DNA of 64,000 bases from Isoetes taiwanensis. Taxonomy: Eukaryota; Streptophyta; Lycopodiopsida; Isoetales; Isoetaceae. Below, piece after piece: positions 33,910-43,332 of this stretch. The stretch spans positions 2,473,090-2,537,089 of the forward strand of contig JAJEKV010000055.1 in NCBI GenBank assembly GCA_021234155.1, written 5' to 3'. The notes beneath the pieces were generated by a model. That model did not search any database, had not been told where the DNA came from, and saw only the letters and a list, made by a program, of their open reading frames with translations. Both the position numbers and the translations under genes were made by a program. Each line of letters begins with the position of its first letter. Within the stretch, counting starts at the first letter, position 1.

Positions 33910-35458
33910 TGTGATGTTTCAGCATAATATACGATCCAAATACGTATATTATACTGTCACGTCACACGTACATGTCACGAATGACATGCACTTGAGAGCC
34001 GTAAAGTGTTGCACCTAGTGGGCATAAGTTGCACCTAGGGGGGGCAACCTCGAATGTTGTGCATGTTAAATAAACATACACAATTATAAACCCCATGGAC
34101 CCCATTGCCAAATGGCTAAACCCCATTTGGCCAATGTCTAACCTAACCCTAAGGGTTTCTATATAAGGGCTTTCCCCTTAAACCCTAAACCTTTTCTTCT
34201 CTTTGCATTTAGGGTTTTCCTTGAGCTCCTTTCCTGCTCTGCAAAACCGCTCTTGCACAACAGATCTTCGAGCAGCAGCAGTCTTCAGCAGGATCAGGAG
34301 CATGGACGCATTTCGAGGATCCAGAGCAAGCCAGGTGCCAGGTAAATGGTCATTCTGTTGTGCAAAGCCGTCTTTTAGCTTGGCAATGAGCTGGTTTAGC
34401 AGGTTAGTTCAGCCTTAGAGGCCTTATAGATCCCGAGATCATAAGTCCTAACAAAGGAACCTAACTCTGGATGTTTAGGTAGATAGATTAGATGTTATTC
34501 TTCATTTCAATTCTGTGATGATGTTAGTATTTCACTCTGTGACCTCCATGTATTGGGAAGGGGGATAGAGGCCTAAAGCCTGTATAGTAGATGATCCTAG
34601 ACAACCTACTAGTTTCCAAATACATGCAGCCTGCGCACAGGAGCCCACCGGGTTGTGGGTAGAGGGGCTAGACCGGCAGAACAAGGAGGTACTTGTCCCA
34701 ACACAGAACGATCCCTCTGGTGTGTAAAGCCTACCAGGGATCCCTGTGAGCTAGGCTTAATGGCTTGCCACTGCGTGTGGGCAAGGCATGAGCTCGACAC
34801 TTCTGGAGTGATGCGTCACTCTCCATGAAGTTCAAGTCGAATAAGGGCAGTGGCCCTCTAGCCACCTGTGTTGGGCATGGAAGCCTCTGGAGGAGAGGTG
34901 ACTCTCCTCCTGCCTCATCGGGACTGGGGAGATACAACCCAGTAGTAGCCCTCTTGGCTATGTACCCGGCAGGCTACGGTCCGGTCCCAACACTTTTCAA
35001 CCTATTCTGCAAAGTGTGCACAGGAGGGGCGGATGGAGTGGACTACCCAACAGCCATGTTCTTATGCCAGCCAAATCCATTTGTCATGAATTCTGTCTGC
35101 AATGAGTTCTGGAGACTCAAGCCGTCAGTCGAACCCCCTGGAGTCTGAGCCCTGGGTAGGATTTCCCTTTGTTGTTATTGTTCATGTTGATGTTGTTGTA
35201 TATGTGATGATTATGATGTGCTCACCCTTCGAGGTGATTATATTGATGTATTGTTATTATGTGCTCATGTTTATTCATGCTTCCGCAGCTAGGTCGACCC
35301 GAAGGGAGACGGGTGAATGACACATCCACTCTTCCCTTTCTAGCTCGTTCCACTGGGAGTGGTATCAAGTGGATGGCCCCTGCCAGTGTGGTTGTCAGGG
35401 GGAATGCTCCACCTTCTGATACGATGTGTGCATCGTATAAGGAGTAGGGGACGTTACA
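33910..35458 (+). repeat. 5' LTR of element B
   Basis: 1549 bp. TATA box CTATATAAGG at about 34159-34168, ATG exon 34302-34341, candidate internal acceptor CTTCCGCAG ending 35288, terminal dyad ATACGATG...CATCGTAT at 35419-35438. Close to the 3' LTR (46090-47684), with indels. Confidence 0.93.
34302..34341 (+). other. Conserved 40-nt ATG exon in the LTR of element B, donor CAG|GTAAAT
   Basis: MDAFRGSRASQVP plus one base, about 135 nt after the TATA box. Splicing from 34341 to 39773 would join it in phase to the gag frame. An acceptor inside the LTR (ends 35288) would give only a short peptide. Same length and phase as in elements A and C. Confidence 0.65.
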
Positions 35459-35459
35459 G

Positions 35460-35493
35460 TGGTATCAGAGCATGATCTTGGTAGACCAAGATC
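35460..35493 (+). promoter_or_regulatory. Primer-binding site and adjacent stem-loop of element B
   Basis: TGGTATCAGAGC (35460-35471, initiator Met-tRNA type). Stem-loop 35474-35493: GATCTTGG/CCAAGATC with a 4-base loop. Element C has GTTCTTGG/CCAAGAAC, a paired base change. Confidence 0.85.
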
Positions 35494-35677
35494 GAGCACT
35501 GACCATTTCCTGTTAGGACTAACATTAGACTTCAAGTCTTGGGAATAGCCACCCAAGCATGAACCTCGAAAATTGGAATTTGTTTTTCCAATTTCTAGTG
35601 CACTAAGTAGGTTAATGCTAAGTTAGTAGTACGTTTTAGCAAAAACCCAACCAAATTTGGCCAAAAAGAGGTGACCC

Positions 35678-35740
35678 CTCACAGAGTGCACCTAGACCAA
35701 ATCTGCCATGCTCGGATTTGCTCCTCGCACACTGTGTGAG
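35678..35740. repeat. Palindrome 1 of element B (upstream of H3)
   Basis: Arms CTCACAGAGTGC...CAAATC and GGATTTG...GCACACTGTGTGAG with a short loop. First of a pair 213 bp apart, start to start. Confidence 0.85.
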
Positions 35741-35890
35741 TGGTGGACTCATGTTGATCTAAATAGATGCATAATTTAGCTAATCTGATAGTGCAGTTCA
35801 GCTTATCCCTTAGATTTTAGCTAGTTTTACATGTTAGATCACTAAGAAACTCTTTATAAATTGAAAATTAGACCCAAAAAGAGGTGACCC

Positions 35891-35951
35891 CTCACAGAGT
35901 GCGCCCAGACCAAATCCGCCATTCTCGGATTTGCTCCTCACGCAATGTGAG
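35891..35951. repeat. Palindrome 2 of element B (upstream of H3)
   Basis: Same arms as palindrome 1 (CTCACAGAGTGCGCCCAGAC ... GCAATGTGAG). Ends 113 bp before the H3 TATA box. Confidence 0.85.
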
Positions 35952-36063
35952 TGGTGGATGCTTTTTGGCTAAATAAACCTAATGTACTCCTCATATCTAC
36001 AATAATGCCTCCTAGAAGGGCATAATATGGAATTGCAGGTCCAAACCCTAAAATCCCCTTACC

Positions 36064-36069
36064 TATAAG
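36064..36069 (+). promoter_or_regulatory. TATA box of the element B H3 gene
   Basis: ACCTATAAGTAGAC, 113 nt before the ATG at 36177. ORF2 has CCTATAAATAGAC at the comparable place, and both are near an ATTAGGGTT motif. This suggests that the gene is transcribed from its own promoter. Confidence 0.65.
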
Positions 36070-36176
36070 TAGACAATTAGGGTTCCTCATTTACACTTAT
36101 CTCCTCCAGCAAACAGCTCCTCGTCCTAGAAGACGATTTTTTAGGTGCCAGGAGTCAGATTGCGTTGATACAAAAC

Positions 36177-37412
36177 ATGGCCTGGACCAAACAGACCGCC
36201 AGCATCATAGTGCCCCCAGATCACGTGAGCGCCCAAGAGCTAGCAGCCCAGCAGAAGGCCAAACAGGCTCAGGAGCGAGCCAGGCGAAGACAGGATGCAG
36301 AGGCCAACACAGACGGCCAAGAGGAGGTCCAGGAGCCTCAGGAGGAGGAGCGAGCCCAAGATACTCAGGAGGAGCAGCCAGAGCATTAGGAGGGCCCGAG
36401 CAGCCAGACCCAACCAACCCAGGAGGAAGAGGGAGCTGCAGAAGAGCTGAGGAGGGAGCTAGAGAGGGAGCTCAAGAGATTGGACAAGAAGGAGCGGAAG
36501 AGAAAAAGGGAGGACGAAGAAACATAGGTCAAGAAGACCAAGGAGGAGCGCCAGTGAGACAAAGAAGAGCGCAGGAGACAGAAGGAGGAGAGAAGGAAGA
36601 AGAAAGAAGAGCGCAGGAAGCGCAAGGAGGAGCGCCTGAAGAAGAAGGCGGACAAGGGGAAGGACCCGGAACCACCAAAGGAGAATCGGCGCAAGCTGAA
36701 GACCACGCCGGCAAAGGGCGTCATCATACGGGAGCAGCAGCCCGACAAGCCGCCCTCCTCCTCTGACACTGAGTCAGATGAGGAGATAAGGGTCCCCCCA
36801 CCAACTGAAGGCTCGGGACCCTCGAATGCAGGGAATGAGGAGGAGGAGGCAGCAGCAGGGGTACCCCCGTACCCAAGATGGCCATCCCCGAAGCACCTGG
36901 CAGTGGACAAGAAGAAGCTGAGGCCTGCGCGGGAGTCCTATGTACTCAAGCACGAGCTTGAGTACAGGAAGAAACTCAAGGAGTATAACCAGTACATGAA
37001 GATGTACGAGGAGTACTCAAAGTATTATGAGGAGCACAAGGTCACCTATGTCGAAGGAGGCAGGCCAACCAAGAAGAACACACTGAAGCCGCCCCCTGAG
37101 AGACCAGCACCTCTGAGGAAGCTAATCAGGAGAAAGGCCAACTCATATTTTACCAAAGCTGCTCGGGAGATCATGCATTTCCAGATGAGCTATGGACTGC
37201 TGATCCCGAGAGCCGCCTTCGCGAGACTCACTGGCGAGGTTTTGCAGGAGTTTGACAATACCAAGTGGGTAACTGACGATATGTTACTCGCGCTACAGGA
37301 GGCGGTTGAGCAGCACATAGTCCAGCATTTTGAAGATTCGGTAGCATGTGCCCTACATGCAAAAAGGGTAACATGCATGTATAAAGAAAGAAGACCAATA
37401 AGTCTATTGTAA
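36177..37412 (+). pseudogene. Histone H3 variant encoded by element B (three in-frame stops)
   Basis: A 411-codon frame. The first codons read MAWTKQTA, the H3 tail start (ARTKQTA) with Arg2 changed to Trp by one base. Then comes a long Gln/Glu/Arg/Lys-rich linker (KRKEERLKKKADKGKDPEP), a Tyr-rich helix-like part (YNQYMKMYEEYSKYYEEHK) and YVEGGRP. The H3 fold starts at about residue 325: AAREIMHFQMSYGLLIPRAAF (alpha-N/alpha-1), LALQEAVEQHIVQHFED (alpha-2), CALHAKRVTCM (loop 2). The end ERRPISLL differs from the usual alpha-3. Loop 1 has the canonical H3 length, without the insertion common in CENH3. Stops TAG 71, TAG 117 and TGA 127 are each one C-to-T change from Gln or Arg codons. It lies between primer site and gag, with its own TATA. 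Confidence 0.9.
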
Positions 37413-37546
37413 ATAATTTTTGTAAATACAAATTTATGGTTTTGTCAAATTAATGTATTAAATCATGCTTAATTAGGGTGTATTACTAAGTTCTGCATTT
37501 GGAATCAACAAAATTGGAGCAAAACTCAGTGTTTTTGGCCCCACCC

Positions 37547-37609
37547 CTCACAGAGTGCGCCCAAACCAAATCCGCCATTTTCGGATTTGCTCCTCGCGCA
37601 CTGTGTGAG
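37547..37609. repeat. Palindrome 3 of element B (upstream of ORF2)
   Basis: CTCACAGAGTGCGCCCAAAC ... CGCACTGTGTGAG. Member of the second pair. Lies in the 3' flank of the H3 gene. Confidence 0.85.
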
Positions 37610-37750
37610 TGGTCGAGCACTGATCTAAGCCAAAACTTGTCCAAATGAAGAAAGTAAGGGCACAATCGGACCTATCTCGATGAGATAAGCAAAATTTCAC
37701 CCTTAGTTTGCATGTCTGGCACCATCATCAACTCAAACAAGGTCCCACCC

Positions 37751-37812
37751 CTCACAGAGTGCGCTCAGACCAAATCCGCCATTCTTGGATTTGCTCCTCG
37801 CGCACTGTGTGA
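37751..37812. repeat. Palindrome 4 of element B (upstream of ORF2)
   Basis: CTCACAGAGTGCGCTCAGAC ... CGCACTGTGTGA. Starts 204 bp after palindrome 3. The matching pair in element A is 200 bp apart. Confidence 0.85.
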
Positions 37813-37989
37813 CTGGTCACACCATAATTGTCCTAAATTGTCCTAACTTTCTCCAAATTAAATGAAATTTGTTGCAATAGGATCCTTAGAATGCACCCTT
37901 CAACATAATTGGTCTGTGATTTGCATAGCAATATCTTAGAATCATAAGGATTTTCCAACTTTGAAATTTTTCAAAATTAGGGTTTTGCC

Positions 37990-37997
37990 TATAAATA
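37990..37997 (+). promoter_or_regulatory. TATA box of ORF2 in element B
   Basis: TATAAATA, 118 nt before the ATG at 38108 and 127 bp after the TGAAATTTGTTGCAATAG block shared with element A. Confidence 0.72.
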
Positions 37998-38107
37998 GAC
38001 CACAACCCTCATTTGCATCCTACACCTTTGCTCCTCACTTCAAGCCGATTTTCTAGCTCCCAAAGGCGCTTCCCCATCTGTTTGATATCCCCAGCTGCTC
38101 TAATACC

Positions 38108-39581
38108 ATGGCAACCACTGCATTTAGGCGATGGTACAGTGCCACAGCTCATGTGGCTGAGGCCGACGTCAACTCCGTCTTTGCCGTCTTCCAGAAGGAG
38201 GTTGATGTGGAGGCTACCATCAATGCCACCCCTTTCTACCAAGACATCATGTCTGAGTTCCATGCTAAGATAGGACCTTCTCCAAGACAGCCCTGCAAGA
38301 CATCCCCAATATAGACAAGTACCTAGAAAACAAGGCGGGCCGCTTGTCTAACTACATGTCCATATCTGTCAATAGGAGGAGATGTTTTTCTTACACCGTA
38401 GCCGTAGCCATCTTCCTATCTCATGGAGCCCAAACCCAGATAGGTGATCCCTCAGTGCAACCCTTAGACGTCGAACCTATGGCCATGGCAGCAGCTGAAG
38501 AAGAGCAGATGCGCCTTGCATACGAGGAAGCAGAGGAAGAAGAAGAGGAAGGACGCGAGTCGGACACAGAAGACATCATCGATGTCGACTTAGTACAAGA
38601 AAGGCAGCAAGCAGAGCAGCAGCTCCAGAGCTTCGAAGAAGGGCTGAGAGCCACAAGAATAGCCCCACCACTTGGGCAAGGAATAACAAGCTTGACCCCA
38701 GTGATTATCCAAGGAGAGGCATACTTAAGCCTCCACGACATCAAGAACCTCCCAGAGTGCCGAGACAGGGGCTATAGAATAGATGAACTTCTGCACCTCC
38801 TACGGCAACAACCGGACCTCGACGACTTCATCGACCGGGAAACACATGACTTTCCTATTAGCATAAGGGAAGCTCGGACATACACCGGCCAGACATCAAC
38901 GGATATTGAAGCCTACACCGACATCAGACAGATGATGGCTGAACAGGAGTTGCCCTCGGAAGAGGAGTTCTTAGCAATTCAGGAGCGCATGGGAATCAGA
39001 GGAAAATCAATGTCCGCGCTCCTACCTAGCACATTGACATCGGCACCAGCACTGGCTGAAGGCAGCATCAACCTGACAGCTTCCATGTACCGCGATTACA
39101 GAGAGATGATGGAAGTACCGGTTGATGAGTACTCCGGAAGACACAGAGCAGCATTCAGATCCGGCGAAGAGGCAGGGCATGACAAAGCCCTCAGGTTCTA
39201 CCTTCCCTTACTCATTGATGGAAGGATAGCAGTTATACACCGCCAATTTAGCCCGGCGGTGAAGAGGGAGTCTTTATGCTCATTGCTCTCTCAGGATTCG
39301 GAAGTCATGCTCGTATGGCCCCAAACATTGATCATGTCATCCTCGTCAAGAGAACAATAGCATTGAGCATCTTCGACTTCGCAGTCCCCTATAGAAGATA
39401 GGGCAGATTGGCAGTTACTGCAGCCTATACATCAGAAAGGAGGATTGAAGACTTGGTGACCGCACTTCAAGGAGGCACGGCCACAAATATCCTGAGAAAC
39501 TTAGGGCGAACAATCGGCACGGCCCAAGTGAAGAAATTTCTGGAGGACAACCCGGATTACTTGAAGAAATTTCAAGAATAG
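38108..39581 (+). pseudogene. ORF2 of element B: protein of unknown function
   Basis: About 490 codons. Starts MATTAFRRWYSATAHV at 38108, one base lost near 38265, main frame to about 39266, another shift, then a final part (MLIALSGFGSHARM ... FDFAVPYRR) with one TAG at 39399, ending at TAG 39579-39581 (NPDYLKKFQE). Features: an N-terminal helical region, a strongly acidic tract at about residues 135-165 (EEAEEEEEEGRESDTEDI), a Gln-rich coiled stretch, and a conserved-looking C-terminal half (PECRDRGYRIDELLHLL). No family recognised. It is not gag: the capsid and zinc knuckle lie downstream. The acidic tract and partnership with H3 allow a histone-chaperone or DNA-binding guess, but nothing proves it. 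Confidence 0.75.
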
Positions 39582-39752
39582 AATTAAAAATGTTTTCAAT
39601 TTCCATGACTAATATCTTGAATGTATAAAAAGCATTATAACCATGAATATAAATGACGATCTTAATTATGTTCTCTTGATATATTTTGTCCCCACAATTA
39701 TATCATCAAACAAACCAATGCAATGACAAAACAACGAACTAATCATCAGAGT

Positions 39753-39772
39753 GTAATCTAATGTGTATGCAG
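39753..39772 (+). promoter_or_regulatory. Candidate splice acceptor for gag in element B
   Basis: GTAATCTAATGTGTATGCAG followed by CTAGAG. Joining the LTR exon (phase 1) here continues in the gag frame: the next codon starts at 39775, the same frame as the gag region at 40198. The pyrimidine tract is weak. Confidence 0.5.
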
Positions 39773-41020
39773 CTAGAGTACCTAGGAATGTTGAGGGACA
39801 AGTAAGAGCGCATTCCACCAAGGCAGTTCCAGCCAAGAAATCTGTACCAGGACTTCGAAGCACCAACCCCTGAGCAGAAGATATCCCAGATAAGATCATA
39901 CATCCATGAGATAAGAGCACTGCTAGCAGGAGCAGCAACAGGGGGACCAGACCAAAACGTACAATTGCTGAGACACCAGCCGGCCGAGCATCTAAACTAA
40001 AGAAGAGAAGCCGGAGAAGAAGGTCAACCAGCACGGACTCCTCCGACTCCAGTTCTGACTCCGACTCCGAGTCTGATGAGCAGGAGAATGAGCGACAGGA
40101 CCATGGGGAGGGTCCAAACTGTGATAGGGGCAGGACACAAGCCGACTATCAGAAGAAGGTTGACTCAACGCTCAGCAATGTATGGAAAGCAAGAAAGTTG
40201 GAACAATTCTCGGGAGATAACAGGTCTGGGATGGAAGCAGAGGCATGGCTAGATGAAATGAGAGAGTATGGCAATGCCTATAGCATGAAGGACAAGGACA
40301 AAGGCAGAGTAGCAACAGCAAACCTTAAAGGAGCAGCTAGGATCTGGTGGAAAGGCTATGCCAAAGCCCATGGCTTAAGCAGGGACAACTGCACATTCAA
40401 GAAGTTTGCCAAAGCATTCAAACGTCATTATATGTCAAGGGAACACAAGTGCCGCATGATGCAGCAGTTTTACAGGTTGCAACAGGGCAATAAGTCAGTT
40501 CAGAAATACACGGAGAATTCATGAGACTAAGGCTCTATGTGCCGAAGTTGAGTGAAAGACACGCAGTAGAGGGTTACATAGAAGAGTTGAACGAGGAGAT
40601 CCGAAAGCTAGTAAGAGCAACAAACCCTAGGACGGTGTCAGAAGTAGAATCCAAAGCAGTCAGCTTGCAAGGAACGAGACCTCAAGAAAGCGGACCGAGG
40701 CAGCAGTACTATCAGGATAAGGGAAAGGGCACGGGAGGCTATATCCCAAGAGCGGCAAGCCCAGCAGCTAACAGACCACAATACAACGCAAATCATGGGA
40801 AGCAGGGCAATGCAAACTTTGGCAAGCAGGATAAGAAACATGTGACCTTCAAAGAGCAAGGAGGGGGTTCCAACTATTCAAAGACAGTGAGACAATTTTT
40901 GCAATCCATTCCCAAAGAGAAGAAGTAGGAGTGTATAGAAAAGCAGCTGTGTTTTAGGTGTTTCCAGCCAGGGCATAGGACAAACAACTCATTGGTGATG
41001 AACGCGGCATTAGTGGAGAT
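39773..41020 (+). pseudogene. gag: Element B Gag (broken)
   Basis: From the acceptor the frame reads RVPRNVEGQVRAHSTK, a basic SR/SD-rich block (KKRSRRRRSTSTDSSDSS at about 40002), then the retrotransposon gag capsid region (FSGDNRSGMEAEAW, AARIWWKGYAKAHG, FYRLQQGNKSVQKY). A one-base loss near 40515 shifts to the frame of YVPKLSERHAVEGYI. The zinc knuckle is CFRCFQPGHRTNNS, with Ser in place of the last Cys. In-frame stops at 39871 and 39907 (TGA) and 40926 (TAG) are each one C-to-T change from CGA or CAG. Confidence 0.88.
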
Positions 41021-42871
41021 GGGATAGGAGACACCCACGGACGCTAGCGAGGACGATGCACCAGACTATATCCAGGGTGAGTGCCATATCTTTGCCGCCA
41101 TTGACACTGAGAACACTGAGAGCCAGTATCAAGTCATCTCCACAACTGGGAAAGCCAAAGCAAAATCTTTCATAGTCTTGATAGATACAGGGAGCACCCA
41201 TAATTTTGCTTCCCCAAGGATGGTACAGATGTTGAAGCTGAAGCCTTTGAAGTCCAAGCCTAGGCCAGTTGTCTTAGCTAGTGGAGCAGTCCGACACACA
41301 GCAGGGAAGAGGATCAACTTCAACGTAGACTTGCCAGGGATCAATGTTGCATTGGGAGCTGAAGTGATGAACATCGGCAAGTACGACTTGATCATAGGCA
41401 TGGAATACCTTGGACCAACGGGCGCCGTAATTGATTGTGGGAAGCAGAAAGTAACCTTAACAATGCCAGAGGGCAAGGTCATTGAGATAACAGGTAAAGA
41501 AGTCACCCCAATCATGAAATGCATGTCTAGTAAGAAGTTACTTAAATGCATAAGGAAGGAGCAAGTGGCCTATCTCCTTAAACTTGAGGTTGACGACCAA
41601 GAGACAGAAGAAGAGAAAGAGGCCAAAACATTGAGCAAGCTCCCAAAGCCCATAGCAAAGTTGGTGAAGGAATTCCATGACTTGTTTCCTGACGAGATTA
41701 AGCAGCTTCCACCTTACAGAGGAGTCGAGTGTGAAATAGCACTTGAGCCAGGGACTTTAGAGCCAACAAGCAAGGCGCCCTACAGGATGTCAACCCAGGA
41801 GTTGACGGAATTGAAGAAGCAACTGCAAGAATTGCTAGACCTAGGGTCCATAAGACCTAGTGTTTCTCCTTTTGGAGCGCCTATACTCTTCGTGAAGAAG
41901 AAGGATGGAAGTCTTAGGATGTGCATTGATTATCGTCAATTGAATAAGCACACCATTAAGAACAAGTATGCTTTGCCCAGATCGGATGATTTGATGGATC
42001 AGTTGCAAGATAGACTTGAGATCAGGTTATCACCAAATCAGAATCAAGGAAGAAGATATCCATAAGTCGGCTTTCAGAACGAGATATGGCCACTATGAGT
42101 TCACAGTGATGCCGTTCGGATTGTCTAATGCTCCAGCAACCTTCATGAGGCTCATGAATGATGTCTTCCGCGAGTTCCTAGATGCTTTCATCATAGTCTT
42201 CTTCGACGACATTCTAGTTTATAGCAAATCCCTGGAGGAGCATGTCCAGCACTTGAGAAAGGTACTTGAAAAGCTAAGAAGGCATCAACTCTTTGCGAAG
42301 CTATCCAAGTGCCACTTCGCAACACAAAGAGTGGAGTACTTAGGGCATGTGATCACAGCGGAAGGGATCTCCACCGACCCTGCAAAGATTGAAGCGGTAA
42401 TTGATTGGCCGGCACCAAAGAACACCCATGAAGTGAGGAGTTTTCTCGGCCTAGCAGGGTATTATAGGAAGTTCGTCAAGAACTTTGCCAAGGTAGCAGC
42501 GCCCTTGACGGACCTCACCAAAGCAGGAAAGATAAAAGATTGGGCAACTCATTGGCAAAGCAAGGCCCAGAAAGCATTTGAGACATTGAAGGAAGCCTTG
42601 ACGACCGCACCAGTTTTGGTCTTGCCAGATCCAACCAAAGATAAGCTTGTGGCGACAGACGCTAGCAGGATAGCAACAGGTGCAGTCCTCATGCGAGAGG
42701 AAAGGGTAGTGGCCTATGACTCGAAGAAGATGAATGAGGCAGAGCAGTGCTACCCGACGCATGATCAGGAGCTTCTGGCTATAGTAAGAGCTTTAAGAAT
42801 TTGGAGGCACTATCTGTTGGGAAGAAGGTTCCAGCTGAACACCGACCATCAAAGTCTCCAATATATTTTCA
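41021..42871 (+). pseudogene. pol: Element B protease, RT and RNase H start (broken)
   Basis: Same frame as the zinc knuckle, so Gag-Pol was one polyprotein. Aspartic protease [13 protein letters not shown] at about 41178, [12 protein letters not shown] flap region. [22 protein letters not shown], a deletion of about eight codons with a frameshift at about 42010, then [28 protein letters not shown] and FFDDILVYS (YxDD variant with Phe). RNase [15 protein letters not shown] and [12 protein letters not shown], where a MITE interrupts the gene. TAG at about 41026. Confidence 0.92.
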
Positions 42872-42873
42872 TA

Positions 42874-43330
42874 GGGTTTTTTTGAGCTTAAAAAGGGCCT
42901 TCAAAACATAACAACTAAGCCAAATGAAGATAAATGAACTACCAATCAGAAATCAGAGTCTGACGGGTCCAGTCAGCAAAACTGTTATAACTAACTCACT
43001 GGATCACATTTTCTAGCATAACTGTTGATAGAAAAATCCAAATGAGCTCTCAGATCTCGTTGAGATCTTTCCAACCTTAGGTGCTTTGCACATATTTTAA
43101 CCACTTATTTTAACCATCCAAGATTGGAAAGATCTCAATGAGATCTATCTATTGCACCAAACAAGAGTTCATTTGGACTTTTCTATCAACACTTATGCTA
43201 GAAAATGTGATCCAGTGAGTTAGTTATAACTGTTTTGCTGACTGGATTACCAGTTCTGTTTTCTGATTGGTAGTTCATATATCTTAGTCAGCAGTTCTTA
43301 GAAGGCCCTTTTATGATCTCAAAAAATCCC
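42874..43330. mobile_element. Palindromic MITE copy 1, inside RNase H of element B
   Basis: 457 bp between duplicated TA (42872-42873 and 43331-43332). Terminal inverted repeats GGGTTTTTTTGAG / CTCAAAAAATCCC, and the whole element folds back on itself (AAATGAGCTCTC...GAGATCTTTCCAACC with its reverse complement). Removing it with one TA restores the RNase H frame (YIF-IMQPLLNLRQ). A non-autonomous Tc1/mariner-like element by TSD and termini. Confidence 0.88.
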
Positions 43331-43332
43331 TA

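Noticed and set aside
36386-36910. Minus-strand Ser-rich open frame
   Set aside because: It is the reverse complement of the Glu/Lys-rich H3 linker. Repetitive codons leave the opposite strand open.
36177-37412. Calling the element H3 a CENH3
   Set aside because: Loop 1 has ordinary H3 length and the H3 tail start is kept. Some CENH3-like residues are not enough without a tree.
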